Assembly (NCBI RefSeq): GCF_000829035.1
Contig: NZ_AP012541.1
Coordinates: forward strand, 1,240,001-1,304,000
Direction: 5' to 3'
From: Lacticaseibacillus paracasei subsp. paracasei
GTDB lineage: Bacteria > Bacillota > Bacilli > Lactobacillales > Lactobacillaceae
DNA length: 64,000 bases
A program made the position numbers and the translations under genes. This document shows positions 10,031-18,509 of the stretch, in pieces. Under the pieces are notes generated by a model, which was not told where the DNA came from, searched no databases, and was given only the letters and a program-made list of their open reading frames with translations. The stretch's first letter is position 1; each line of letters begins with the position of its first letter.

Positions 10031-10675
10031 ATGACGACTACCATTATTTTTGATCTTGATGGCACCTTGGTGAACACCGAGGCACTTTATCTCAAAAGCA
10101 ATGTCAAAGCTGCCGCTCAACTGGGATTGCATCGCACTGAGGCTGATTTTCGGCCGTTAGTGGGTGCAGCCGGCCCCAGCGAGGCCAAAGTGATTGCCGA
10201 CATGATTGGCGCCGAACATGCTGCTTGGTTTCAAAAGTTTTCGACGGCGGATGTTCTTGATCAAATTCAAGGCGGCGCAGATTTTGTTTTGCCAAATGTA
10301 CAGCCAACTTTAGCGGCATTGACAACGACAGGTTATCCATTGGCGCTGGCGACGAGTAGTCCGCGGCATTATGTGGATGTTGTCTTGGCAGCAACCGGCT
10401 GGCAGCGGCAGTTTCACCCGATTTTGACTGGCAGCGATGTACAGGCGCATAAGCCTGATCCTGAGATGTACGAAGCAATGAAAGTCAAGCTGGGAAATGT
10501 GCCAGCTGTTGTCGTTGAAGATACCCATGTTGGTGTTGAAGCGGCTGTTGGGGCTGGCCTGCCAGTGGTCATGATTCCTGGTATTGCGCAAAAACCCGAT
10601 TCAAAAGCGACCGCGATTCTGTCATCAATCAGCGAATTACCAGCTTGGTTGAAAAATCAGCCTGCGTTTGCGTAA
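10031..10675 (+). CDS. HAD-superfamily phosphatase (phosphoglucomutase-like subfamily)
   Basis: A 214-residue hydrolase of the haloacid dehalogenase superfamily. Motif I FDLDGTLVNTE near residue 6 carries the nucleophile and acid/base aspartates. Motif II ATSSPRH, the lysine motif KPDPEMYEAM and motif IV VVEDTHVGVEAA follow in order, with a helical cap after motif I. These fit the beta-phosphoglucomutase / sugar-phosphatase subgroup, but the substrate cannot be told from sequence. The start is set by AAGGAGGAG 5 bases upstream; the frame is open further 5' only through repeat R3. radC follows after 60 bases. Confidence 0.85.
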   Translation: MTTTIIFDLDGTLVNTEALYLKSNVKAAAQLGLHRTEADFRPLVGAAGPSEAKVIADMIGAEHAAWFQKFSTADVLDQIQGGADFVLPNVQPTLAALTTTGYPLALATSSPRHYVDVVLAATGWQRQFHPILTGSDVQAHKPDPEMYEAMKVKLGNVPAVVVEDTHVGVEAAVGAGLPVVMIPGIAQKPDSKATAILSSISELPAWLKNQPAFA

Positions 10676-10736
10676 TTTTCTAATGACACCGATAACTGAT
10701 CGGTGAAGTGAGAAAATGCCAACAGGGGGAATTTTC

Positions 10737-11405
10737 ATGGCAGATGCAGCAGAATTGCCACGTGAACGGTTATTAGCGCATGGTCCGCAGGCTTTGACGG
10801 ATGCTGAGCTTTTGCAGCTGGTGGTGCGAGCAGGGAATCAACATTATCCGGTTAAGCAGATCGTGAGTGAAGTTTTGGCGACTTATCCGAAACTTCAGGG
10901 CTTGGCAGAAGGGGATCAAGGCTTGCTTGAGCATATTCGGGGACTGGGCGCTGCCAAACGAGCTAGTATTTTAGCTGGGGTGGAGTTGGGGCGGCGGGCT
11001 ATGCAACGGCAGACGGTTCGCTACGGGCAAATCAAAAATAGCGAACAGTTAGGCAAAACGATGATTTCTCGGTTTGCTGGTGTGAATCAGGAATCCATGT
11101 TGATTTTATTTTTAGATGTTAAGAATCAGATTATTACTGAACAGATTGCTGCAATTGGTACAGTAGATTCAGCTATGGCAGATCCGCGTATTGTTTTTAG
11201 AGAAGCGTTAAAGTTGAGCGCCACAAACCTGATTATGGTACACAATCATCCCAGTGGTGATCCCTCACCAAGTCAGGCGGATCGGGACACCACGACTCGG
11301 TTTCAGTTGGCCGCCGCGTTGCTTGGCATGCATTTGATTGACCATCTCATTGTTGGTGGGGAACGCTATTATTCATTCGCGCGCGATGATCCGGAGTTCA
11401 ATTAG
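10737..11405 (+). CDS. radC: DNA repair protein RadC (JAMM family)
   Basis: A protein of 222 residues. The N-terminal part LPRERLLAHGPQALTDAELL and the helix-hairpin-helix-like IRGLGAAKRASI are typical of the family. The JAMM metalloprotease-like motif HNHPSGDPSPSQAD lies near residue 169. The family is named for an old repair phenotype that has not held up, so its real biochemical role is unsettled. AGGGGGA 6 bases before ATG 10737 fixes the start; the ATG 21 bases earlier has no ribosome site. It sits just upstream of mreB, as in Bacillus and lactobacilli. Confidence 0.93.
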   Translation: MADAAELPRERLLAHGPQALTDAELLQLVVRAGNQHYPVKQIVSEVLATYPKLQGLAEGDQGLLEHIRGLGAAKRASILAGVELGRRAMQRQTVRYGQIKNSEQLGKTMISRFAGVNQESMLILFLDVKNQIITEQIAAIGTVDSAMADPRIVFREALKLSATNLIMVHNHPSGDPSPSQADRDTTTRFQLAAALLGMHLIDHLIVGGERYYSFARDDPEFN

Positions 11406-11474
11406 GCAGGGGAACAAAGTTGTAAGCTTTTCTCAAATTGCCCATCTGGCATGAAAATCGGGTAGTTTCACATT

Positions 11475-11501
11475 TTGTCACAGAAATAAATATGCTATAA
11501 T
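11475..11501 (+). promoter_or_regulatory. Promoter of the mreBCD-minCD operon
   Basis: TTGTCA at 11475-11480 and TATAAT at 11496-11501, the latter with an upstream TGC making an extended -10. The spacer is short (15), which the extended -10 can offset. Confidence 0.65.
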
Positions 11502-11544
11502 GCATGGAGTTATACGAAATGAGTCAGCATAAGGGGAGAACGTC

Positions 11545-12546
11545 TTGTTTGGATTTGGATCAAAAAATATCGGGATCGATCTTGGCACTGCAAATACCTT
11601 GGTTTACGTTGACGGTAAAGGCATCGTTTTAAACGAACCTTCCGTTGTCGCGAAGAATACCCAAACGGAAGAAGTCATTGCGGTTGGTGAAGAAGCTCGC
11701 GACATGATCGGTCGTACCCCGACCAATATCGTGGCGATCCGCCCAATGAAAGATGGGGTCATCGCTGACTACGATACAACGGCAGCCATGTTGAAATACT
11801 TCATGCAAAAGGCGCTCGGCAACGGTAGCCATCCGCAGGTCATGATTTGTGTGCCTAGCGGTGTGACCGAAGTTGAAAAACGCGCCGTGATTGATGCGGC
11901 TAAAGTTGCTGGTGCACGCGATGCATTCGTCATTGAGGAACCTTATGCTGCTGCGATCGGTGCTGGCTTGCCAGTTATGGATCCTACCGGCAGCATGGTT
12001 GTTGATATTGGCGGCGGCACGACTGACGTGGCGACCATCTCACTTGGCGGTATCGTGTCCAGTCGTTCTATTCGAGTGGCCGGTGACAAGTTTGATGAAG
12101 CGATCATCAATCACTTACGGCAGAATTTCAACCTGTTAATCGGTGAGCGAACAGCTGAAGCCATGAAGATTCAGATTGGCTCAGCATCTGTTGAAAAAGC
12201 AAAAGATATTGACGGCATGACGGTTCGCGGTCGTGATTTGTTGAGTGGTTTACCGAAGACAATCGAAATTTCAGCGACTGACATTGCCAGTGCCATTCAT
12301 GAAAATGTTCTTGATATCATTACAGCAATTAAAGAGACGCTTGAAGAAACTTCTCCAGAAATTGCTGCCGATGTCATTGATCATGGGATTGTTTTAACAG
12401 GTGGCGGTGCCTTATTGAAGCACTTGCCGGATGTCATTTCGGATGAAACCAAGGTACCGGTCTTCATTGCCCAAGATCCATTGGATTGTGTTGCCATCGG
12501 TACTGGCGAGTCATTGAAGAATATTGATGTCCTAAAGAAGCGTTAA
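11545..12546 (+). CDS. mreB: Rod shape-determining protein MreB (actin-like)
   Basis: A 333-residue bacterial actin that polymerises under the membrane and guides the elongation machinery. The phosphate-1 loop [14 protein letters not shown] is at the N-terminus, phosphate-2 [12 protein letters not shown] is near residue 152, and the adenosine motif [12 protein letters not shown] is near residue 290. The start is TTG with AGGGGAGA 6 bases upstream; the encoded [14 protein letters not shown] matches the family N-terminus. It is first gene of mreB-mreC-mreD-minC-minD, all closely spaced on the same strand. Only one MreB-type gene is in the window. Confidence 0.96.
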   Translation: MFGFGSKNIGIDLGTANTLVYVDGKGIVLNEPSVVAKNTQTEEVIAVGEEARDMIGRTPTNIVAIRPMKDGVIADYDTTAAMLKYFMQKALGNGSHPQVMICVPSGVTEVEKRAVIDAAKVAGARDAFVIEEPYAAAIGAGLPVMDPTGSMVVDIGGGTTDVATISLGGIVSSRSIRVAGDKFDEAIINHLRQNFNLLIGERTAEAMKIQIGSASVEKAKDIDGMTVRGRDLLSGLPKTIEISATDIASAIHENVLDIITAIKETLEETSPEIAADVIDHGIVLTGGGALLKHLPDVISDETKVPVFIAQDPLDCVAIGTGESLKNIDVLKKR

Positions 12547-12634
12547 CAGCCCATAAATGAAGATGGTTCGTGTGTGGCAAGAGGCTGGGATGATTTGATC
12601 CTGGCCTTTTTTCGCGAGTATGACGGAGGAACCA

Positions 12635-13495
12635 ATGCAGAAATTCTTTTCCAATAAAAAATTGATCGCCCTCATGATCGCGTTGCTGGTCAGTCTTGGT
12701 TTGATCGCAGGGTCGATGTATGCGAGTAATAATCGTAACACCCCGCCATTTATTCAACGGATTGCCAACGATGTCGTGGGCATTGGCGGCCGCTTGGTTG
12801 CCATTCCTGGGGACTTTGCTCGGAATGGCTTGGATGACATCAACAATCTTTTGGATACCTTTCAGGAGAATCAACGGCTAAAAAGTCAGCTGGATAATTT
12901 AGCTCAGACGAAGGTTCAGGTGCAGACACTTAAGCGGGAAAACAAGCAGCTGAAAACTCAGTTGAAGTTAAACGGCACCTTGACCGATTATTCTCAAATT
13001 AGTGCCGCGGTGATTTTACGGACACCAAGTGACTGGCGCAACATGGTTGTGATTAATCAAGGCAGCGCTGCTGGTGTCAAGAAAGGTATGCCGGTTATGG
13101 CCGGTTCGGGACTGATTGGTCGAGTTGTTGAAGTCAATCGGACGAACGCCAAGGTTGAGATGTTGTCGACGGCTAACAAGTCTAGTGATCGCATCGCTGC
13201 CGCTGTTGAAACTAAAGGCGATAAAGAAGTGAACGGGATCATTACTGGTTACGACGAGAAGTCCGGCGATCTCATTTTGGGTGAGCTGAATACTGATACT
13301 GATATTAAAAAAGGCGACGATGTTGTCACCAGCGGGTTAGGCGGTATGACCCCGAAAGGCTTACTCATCGGGAAAGTTGCCAGCGTCAAAAAAGATGACT
13401 ATGGTTTGGCCAACAGTGTTTACCTAACGCCTGCCGCCAGTCTGAATGATGTTACTGTGGTGACCGTCATTTTGCGCACGATTGCAGGTGACTAA
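12635..13495 (+). CDS. mreC: Cell shape-determining protein MreC
   Basis: A 286-residue protein anchored by one N-terminal helix (about residues 9-28). A coiled-coil stretch (about 75-115) and two beta-barrel domains typical of MreC, containing GLIGRVVEV and VVTSGLGGMTPKGLLIGKV, follow outside the membrane. It organises the elongation complex with MreB, MreD and the PBPs. CGGAGGA lies just before ATG 12635; the upstream in-frame ATG would place that site inside the coding region. The mreD start follows its stop by one base, so translation is probably coupled. Confidence 0.94.
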   Translation: MQKFFSNKKLIALMIALLVSLGLIAGSMYASNNRNTPPFIQRIANDVVGIGGRLVAIPGDFARNGLDDINNLLDTFQENQRLKSQLDNLAQTKVQVQTLKRENKQLKTQLKLNGTLTDYSQISAAVILRTPSDWRNMVVINQGSAAGVKKGMPVMAGSGLIGRVVEVNRTNAKVEMLSTANKSSDRIAAAVETKGDKEVNGIITGYDEKSGDLILGELNTDTDIKKGDDVVTSGLGGMTPKGLLIGKVASVKKDDYGLANSVYLTPAASLNDVTVVTVILRTIAGD

Positions 13496-13496
13496 G

Positions 13497-14027
13497 ATGC
13501 TGAATGAAAAACACTTTACTGGTCATTGGTGGGTTGTTCTCCTGTTGTTGTTGCTGATGTTGATTGATGGCAGTCTGGCATCGGTATTAGCCCAATGGAT
13601 CATGCGCCCAAATTTTATGGGCACGCCGCAGCTGACATTACTTGGACTCATCATGATCACGTTATTTGTCCCTGAGGAAAAGTATATTACTTGGATTGCT
13701 GCGATCATTGGACTCTTGTTTGATACGTTTTATACTGGCATTTTAGGGGTCAATGCACTGCTGTTTCCATTAGTTATTTATACCATTCGACAGATTCGGC
13801 CGTATATTCCGCGAACACCGGTGTTTGTCGGTATGGTTTATATTATTGGGTTATTACTGTATGGCATTGCGAACTACATCATGAATCGGTTCATCGGTTT
13901 CGGTACTGGAAATGTCGTGATGCTTATTGCAAACCACCTCGGCCCTGGTCTGACAGTCAACTTGGCGTTGTTTGTCATTGTATATGGGCCGTTGCACCGT
14001 TTGTTAGACAATTTAGCTGAAGAATAG
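13497..14027 (+). CDS. mreD: Rod shape-determining protein MreD
   Basis: A 176-residue integral membrane protein with about five hydrophobic segments and little soluble sequence, as expected for MreD, which works with MreB and MreC in lateral wall synthesis. The ATG lies one base after the mreC stop with GCAGGTG upstream; the open frame extends slightly into mreC. Conservation is low in this family, so the call relies mostly on position and topology. Confidence 0.9.
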   Translation: MLNEKHFTGHWWVVLLLLLLMLIDGSLASVLAQWIMRPNFMGTPQLTLLGLIMITLFVPEEKYITWIAAIIGLLFDTFYTGILGVNALLFPLVIYTIRQIRPYIPRTPVFVGMVYIIGLLLYGIANYIMNRFIGFGTGNVVMLIANHLGPGLTVNLALFVIVYGPLHRLLDNLAEE

Positions 14028-14040
14028 TTGGGGTGATGAT

Positions 14041-14697
14041 GTGGACAGTGTCGTCTTAAAAGGTCGTAACGATGGTCTGGCGCTGCAGCTTCAAGATACA
14101 GCAGATTTTGAGCAGATCATGCGCACACTGAAAACATTACTAGGCAAACTTTACGAAGAAACGCCAACTGGTGATGTCAGTTACCGACTTGAAACCGGAA
14201 ACCGTTTGCTGACCGAGGAGCAATTAGCCGATATTCAAAAGATTTTTGCTGATTTTCCGCGTTTTTCAATTAATGGGGTTGTCAGTGCGGTGATCGACAA
14301 AACGGTTGTTAACGAAATGATTGCAGCCAAAACAACCCATCGCATCGGCGGCGTTATTCGTTCTGGTCAAACCATCGATTTGATGGGCGACGTGCTTTTT
14401 CTCGGCGACCTTCATTCTGGTGCTACCTTGTGTGCTTCTGGTAATATCTTTGTGATGGGTCAGGTTGGCGGCGTGGTTCAAGCCGGCAGTCAAGGCGACG
14501 CTCGTGCCGTTGTTGTCGGTGATTTGAAAGGTGCGGGGCAGATTCGAATTGCTGATGTCGTGGAGATTGTGGCAGATCATTACGATCCTGACCGACCAGT
14601 GGCTTATCTGAATGAGTTACATACGATGACACATGCGGGATTAGCGGATCTGGCCAGCATTCGACCGCGATTATTCAAGCAAATGGAGGCAATGTAG
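14041..14697 (+). CDS. minC: Septum site-determining protein MinC
   Basis: A 218-residue inhibitor of FtsZ assembly that works with MinD. The C-terminal half (about residues 105-215) is a right-handed beta-helix with glycine-rich turns such as IRSGQTIDLMGDVLFLGDLHSG, the MinD-binding domain. The N-terminal half is the FtsZ-acting domain. The start is GTG with a GGGGTGATG ribosome site. The stop TAG is immediately followed by the minD ATG. Confidence 0.93.
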   Translation: MDSVVLKGRNDGLALQLQDTADFEQIMRTLKTLLGKLYEETPTGDVSYRLETGNRLLTEEQLADIQKIFADFPRFSINGVVSAVIDKTVVNEMIAAKTTHRIGGVIRSGQTIDLMGDVLFLGDLHSGATLCASGNIFVMGQVGGVVQAGSQGDARAVVVGDLKGAGQIRIADVVEIVADHYDPDRPVAYLNELHTMTHAGLADLASIRPRLFKQMEAM

Positions 14698-15495
14698 ATG
14701 GGTACTGCGTTAGTTGTCACATCAGGAAAAGGCGGCGTCGGCAAAACGACATCGTCTGCTAATATCGGGACAGCTTTGGCTCTGCAAGGGAAAAGGGTCG
14801 TTTTGTTGGACCTTGATATTGGTTTGCGAAATCTGGACGTCGTGATGGGTTTGTCAAACCGAATCATCTATGACATTGTCGATGTGGCAACCGGTCGCGC
14901 TAAACTACATCAGGCTTTGATCAAGGACAAACGGTTTGATGACTTGTTGTACTTACTGCCGGCTGCGCAAAACGCGGAAAAAGATGCTTTGGAGCCAGAA
15001 CAGGTTGTTGAAATCGTTGAGCAATTACGGCCTGATTTTGACTTTATCATTCTTGATTCACCAGCCGGTATTGAACAAGGGTTTAGAAATGCAACTGGGG
15101 CTGCTGATGGTGCGATTGTGGTGACGACACCAGAAATTTCTGCCGTCAGTGATGCAGATCGTGTTGTTGGTCTGCTTGAACAACGTGAAATGCCAATAAA
15201 ACCGCGCTTGGTCATTAATCGCATTCGCCAAAACATGTTAGCCGATGGGCGTTCCATGGATATTGATGAAATTACGAGTCATCTGGGACTCGATCTGCTC
15301 GGGATTATCGTGGACGATGATGGTGTGATCGCAAGCTCGAATAAGGGTGAGGCGATTGTGATGAATCCAGACGATCTTGCCAGCAAGGGTTATCGTAACA
15401 TTGCTCGCCGGCTGTTAGGCGACAGCGTTCCATTGATGGATATTCGGATAAAAAAGCAGGGCTTTTGGTCAAAACTGTTCCATCGTCACGACTGA
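14698..15495 (+). CDS. minD: Septum site-determining ATPase MinD
   Basis: A 265-residue ParA/MinD-type ATPase that recruits MinC to the membrane. The deviant Walker A KGGVGKTT is near residues 11-18. Switch motifs LLDLDIGLRNLDVVMGL and FIILDSPAGIEQGF are present. The C-terminal FWSKLFHRH is the amphipathic membrane-targeting helix. No minE is nearby; DivIVA, which positions MinCD in many Gram-positives, is encoded near 33.6 kb. It ends the mre-min operon before the next promoter at 15544. Confidence 0.96.
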   Translation: MGTALVVTSGKGGVGKTTSSANIGTALALQGKRVVLLDLDIGLRNLDVVMGLSNRIIYDIVDVATGRAKLHQALIKDKRFDDLLYLLPAAQNAEKDALEPEQVVEIVEQLRPDFDFIILDSPAGIEQGFRNATGAADGAIVVTTPEISAVSDADRVVGLLEQREMPIKPRLVINRIRQNMLADGRSMDIDEITSHLGLDLLGIIVDDDGVIASSNKGEAIVMNPDDLASKGYRNIARRLLGDSVPLMDIRIKKQGFWSKLFHRHD

Positions 15496-15543
15496 AATAC
15501 GTGCTGGCGTGACAGCAAATCGGTGAAACTTTTCAGAAACTAG

Positions 15544-15572
15544 TTGACATTGATTAAGATTCGGTGTAATTT
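15544..15572 (+). promoter_or_regulatory. Promoter of the amino-acid ABC transporter T-box transcript
   Basis: A consensus TTGACA at 15544-15549 is followed after 17 bases by TAATTT (15567-15572); TGTAAT two bases earlier is an alternative -10. Confidence 0.6.
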
Positions 15573-15584
15573 AGTGACAATTCA

Positions 15585-15841
15585 TTAAAGCGTTGAGTGG
15601 AATCGATGAATGGTCGTGTCTTGAAGCGAGTCCGGGATGATGGGAACCGGATAGACATCCATTGATCACACATCCACGAGTGGACGATTGAACGAAGTAG
15701 GTCGTCTCGGTTGGGCTCGTTATCGCCGTGGTTGAGATAACTACATGAGGTTAGCTGTGTGAGCAGTTAACAAATCTGAGGTGGAACCGCGGTAAAAGCC
15801 GTCCTCTTACAGCAATTTGCTGTAGGAGGACGGCTTTTTGT
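15585..15841 (+). promoter_or_regulatory. T-box leader, complete module, of the ABC transporter operon
   Basis: Stem I spans about 15593-15693. The T-box TGAGGTGGAACCGCGG is at 15777-15792. The terminator hairpin AAGCCGTCCTC...GAGGACGGCTT with a T-run ends near 15841. In the specifier-loop region the pattern GAT-CAC-A occurs, matching GAT-ATC-A in the ileS leader of this window. That suggests CAC and so tRNA-His, but the triplet choice is by eye only. Confidence 0.85.
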
Positions 15842-15871
15842 TTACCGGACATCTTTCCTGGACATGATTTT

Positions 15872-15968
15872 TCAACCACGTGAGGCTGATTGTGTGAACA
15901 ATCAGCAAACTGAGGTGGTACCACGCAAAAGCGTCCTCTTGCAGCAGCATGCAAGGGGGCGCTTTTTT
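15872..15968 (+). promoter_or_regulatory. Second, partial T-box module (antiterminator/terminator only)
   Basis: This copy repeats only the 3' part of the first module: a stem-loop GGCTGATTGTGTGAACAATCAGC, the T-box TGAGGTGGTACCACGC (15911-15926) and a terminator ending in T6 at 15962-15967. It has no stem I or specifier. It resembles 15738-15841 throughout, so it looks like a partial tandem duplication. Confidence 0.85.
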
Positions 15969-16061
15969 GACGAGTTGGCGCGAACAGTCCCAGCTATGCG
16001 AACGCCATCAGTCACACTGACACAGCGCTGAAACGAATATCATTAGGCTTGAATACGAAAA

Positions 16062-16146
16062 GGGCGTGAACTGGTGTGATTAGAAACCCGAGCGTAAGCG
16101 ACCAAGGTCCTTATCAGCAGGGGTTTTGCACCAGTGAACGCATTTA
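16062..16146 (-). repeat. Long-palindrome repeat, copy R4 (short form)
   Basis: It begins GGGCGTGAAC and ends GAACGCATTTA, immediately before the GAGGAGG ribosome site of the next gene. Arms ACTGGTG and CACCAGT pair. The central hairpin seen in other copies is missing, so the element is only about 85 bases. Confidence 0.8.
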
Positions 16147-16160
16147 GAGGAGGAAACACC

Positions 16161-16817
16161 ATGAGCTATATTTTTCAGATTTTACCGGCATTATTATCTG
16201 GTGTGAAAATGACGTTGGGTATTTTTGCTATCACACTGATTGGGTCCATTCCGTTAGGCTTGATTCTATCGGTTGGGTTGATTCCAAAGCCAAAATCGAT
16301 ACTGGGTAAAGCAGGGAAAGGACTGCTTGAAGGTTATGTGTGGGTTTTCCGCGGCACGCCATTACTGCTGCAGTTAATGTTTATCTTTTACGGACTCCCG
16401 ATTATTGGATTGGTATTTGATCGATTCTCCGCCGCACTGGTTGCCTTCATTTTAAATTATGCCGCCTATTTTGCCGAAATTTTCCGTGGCGGCTTCGGGG
16501 CAATTGATGAAGGCCAATTCGAAGCCAGCACCGTCTTGAACATGACGCGTTGGCAGGCGCTGCGGTACGTTGTGATTCCTCAAGTGGTCAAAATTGTTTT
16601 ACCGTCAATTGGTAATGAAGTCATCAACTTGGTGAAGGATTCCAGCCTAGTGTACGTCATTGGCTTGGGCGACTTGCTGCGAGCAGGTAATATCGCCAGT
16701 GCTCGTGATGTTACCTTGGTGCCACTGGTACTTGTGGGGATCATTTATCTGTTGTTGACACTGATCCTGACATTTTTACAAAAACGGATCGAAAGTGCAT
16801 TTTCATATTATCGCTAG
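16161..16817 (+). CDS. Amino-acid ABC transporter permease
   Basis: A 218-residue permease of the polar amino-acid (HisM/GlnP) family. It has about five membrane helices and the EAA-type cytoplasmic loop EASTVLNMTRWQALRYVVIPQ near residue 130. GAGGAGG precedes the ATG and directly touches the end of repeat R4; a GTG 27 bases upstream lies inside the repeat. It forms a transporter with the next two gene products. The operon is under T-box control, so it imports the amino acid sensed by the leader, possibly histidine. The substrate is inferred only. Confidence 0.9.
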   Translation: MSYIFQILPALLSGVKMTLGIFAITLIGSIPLGLILSVGLIPKPKSILGKAGKGLLEGYVWVFRGTPLLLQLMFIFYGLPIIGLVFDRFSAALVAFILNYAAYFAEIFRGGFGAIDEGQFEASTVLNMTRWQALRYVVIPQVVKIVLPSIGNEVINLVKDSSLVYVIGLGDLLRAGNIASARDVTLVPLVLVGIIYLLLTLILTFLQKRIESAFSYYR

Positions 16818-16829
16818 GAGGGGCAACCT

Positions 16830-17468
16830 ATGTTAGAACTCAAACAAATTAATAAATCATTTAATGGCCAGCCAGTCCTGGTGGATATCAATGTGACGAT
16901 TGAAGATGGCAAAACGTTAGCCATTGTTGGGCCAAGCGGTGCTGGGAAGACAACATTGTTGCGAATCATTAGTGGACTAGAAACTGCAGATTCCGGGACG
17001 ATGATCTGGAACGGTCAGCCAACGACAGCGCAAGCATTACGCAAAGAAGGCGTCATTGGCGTTGTATTCCAAAACTTCGAACTTTTTCCGAACTTATCCG
17101 TTATGCGCAACATCACGCTTGCACCAACCTTGCAAGGCGTTGATCAGAAGAAAGCTGATGAAACGGCCAAGAAGTTGCTAGATCGGCTTGAATTAGTCGC
17201 TCAGGAAAATGCCTATCCGTATTCATTGTCAGGCGGTCAAAAGCAGCGGGTAGCTATTGCTCGGGCGTTGGCACTGAATCCGCAGATCTTGCTTTACGAT
17301 GAACCCACCAGTGCGCTTGATCCACTTTTGCGGGAAAATGTGGCTGCCTTGGTTAACCAATTCAAAGCTTCTGGCATGACGCAGGTTGTCGTCACGCATG
17401 ACATGGACTTTGCCGAAAGCGTGGCTGACACGACTTATCACGTTGGCAAAGGCGGTGACGGTCAATGA
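16830..17468 (+). CDS. Amino-acid ABC transporter ATP-binding protein
   Basis: A 212-residue ABC ATPase. Walker A GPSGAGKTT is at about residues 32-40. The signature is LSGGQKQR, Walker B with the catalytic Glu is ILLYDEPTSALDP, and the switch is VVTHDMDFA. It is slightly shorter than the usual ~240 residues, the C-terminus ending soon after the switch His region. It energises the permease encoded 12 bases upstream. Its stop overlaps the start of the binding-protein gene (ATGA). Confidence 0.93.
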   Translation: MLELKQINKSFNGQPVLVDINVTIEDGKTLAIVGPSGAGKTTLLRIISGLETADSGTMIWNGQPTTAQALRKEGVIGVVFQNFELFPNLSVMRNITLAPTLQGVDQKKADETAKKLLDRLELVAQENAYPYSLSGGQKQRVAIARALALNPQILLYDEPTSALDPLLRENVAALVNQFKASGMTQVVVTHDMDFAESVADTTYHVGKGGDGQ

Positions 17469-18277
17469 AACGCCGAATCGTACTGGCACTCATGTTACTC
17501 GTCACATTGCTAGGCACCGTCATTAGTGGATGTGCGCGCGAAACCGTCGGCAATTCCTGGCCACGGATCGAACGAACCAAAAAAGTCGTCATCGGTTTGG
17601 ATGACACCTTTGTTCCAATGGGATTCCGTCAAAAGAACGGTCAACTGGCTGGCTATGACATTGATCTGGCAAAAGCGTTATTCAAACGCTATGGGATCAA
17701 TGTCGATTTTCAAACGATTGATTGGTCAATGAAGGAAACCGAACTGAAAAATCAAACAATTGATTTGATCTGGAATGGTTATTCGGTGACACCGGAACGA
17801 AAAGAGAAGGTGGCTTTCTCTGATAATTATTTGATTAATCACCAAATTTTAGTCACCAAGACCAAAAGTAATATCAAAACGATCAAAGATATGGCTGGGA
17901 AAACCTTGGGTGTCCAAACTGGGTCAAGTGGCGCCTTTGATCTCGATGCCCAGCCAAAATTGCTGAAGAATTTCATTGCAAACAAAACACCAATTCTGTA
18001 TGACACCTTTAACGATGCTTTCATTGATCTCGATGCAGGACGCATTCAAGGAATTTTAATGGATGAAGTCTACGCTCGCTATTACATTGCCCACAAACCG
18101 GACCCGTCCAGCTATCGCATTGCCAGCGACGACTTTCCACCTGAAAACTTTGCGGTTGGCATGCGCAAGTCAGACAATGTCTTACGCAGCAAGATTAATG
18201 CCGGTTTGAAAGCACTTAAAGCTGACGGCACCGTAGCAAAGTTGCAGAAAAAATGGTTTGGCAAAGTCGAGGAATAA
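17465..18277 (+). CDS. Amino-acid ABC transporter substrate-binding lipoprotein
   Basis: A 270-residue family-3 solute-binding protein. The signal peptide ends in the lipobox VISGC near residue 22, so it is tethered to the outer membrane face by a lipid on Cys. The mature part has the GYDIDLAKAL signature and the two-lobe pattern of polar amino-acid receptors, including GVQTGSSGAFDLD. It overlaps the ATPase gene by four bases. As last gene of the T-box operon it captures the substrate for the permease. Specificity cannot be read from sequence. Confidence 0.92.
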   Translation: MKRRIVLALMLLVTLLGTVISGCARETVGNSWPRIERTKKVVIGLDDTFVPMGFRQKNGQLAGYDIDLAKALFKRYGINVDFQTIDWSMKETELKNQTIDLIWNGYSVTPERKEKVAFSDNYLINHQILVTKTKSNIKTIKDMAGKTLGVQTGSSGAFDLDAQPKLLKNFIANKTPILYDTFNDAFIDLDAGRIQGILMDEVYARYYIAHKPDPSSYRIASDDFPPENFAVGMRKSDNVLRSKINAGLKALKADGTVAKLQKKWFGKVEE

Positions 18278-18302
18278 TCAGCGTATTTGCGAAGAAAAAA
18301 TG

Positions 18303-18342
18303 AGGTTGTGCCGCTGGCAATTGTCAGGGCATGACCTTTTTT
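18303..18342 (+). terminator. Terminator of the ABC transporter operon
   Basis: AGGTTGTGCC (18303-18312) pairs with GGCATGACCT (18328-18337) using G-U pairs, then a T-run. Confidence 0.7.
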
Positions 18343-18509
18343 CGTCAAGAGGCACCTAAAAAGGGAACTTCGGGACCACTTGGGTGAGTATGGAAATGTA
18401 TTTTTTAAAGGCATAGCTGGGCTAATTAGGTTATGATACTTAAGTAACCTTCGCCAATGAAACCACTTGTAGGCTCAAAATTTGCTGGCAGTTACGGGGA
18501 GGAAATGTT

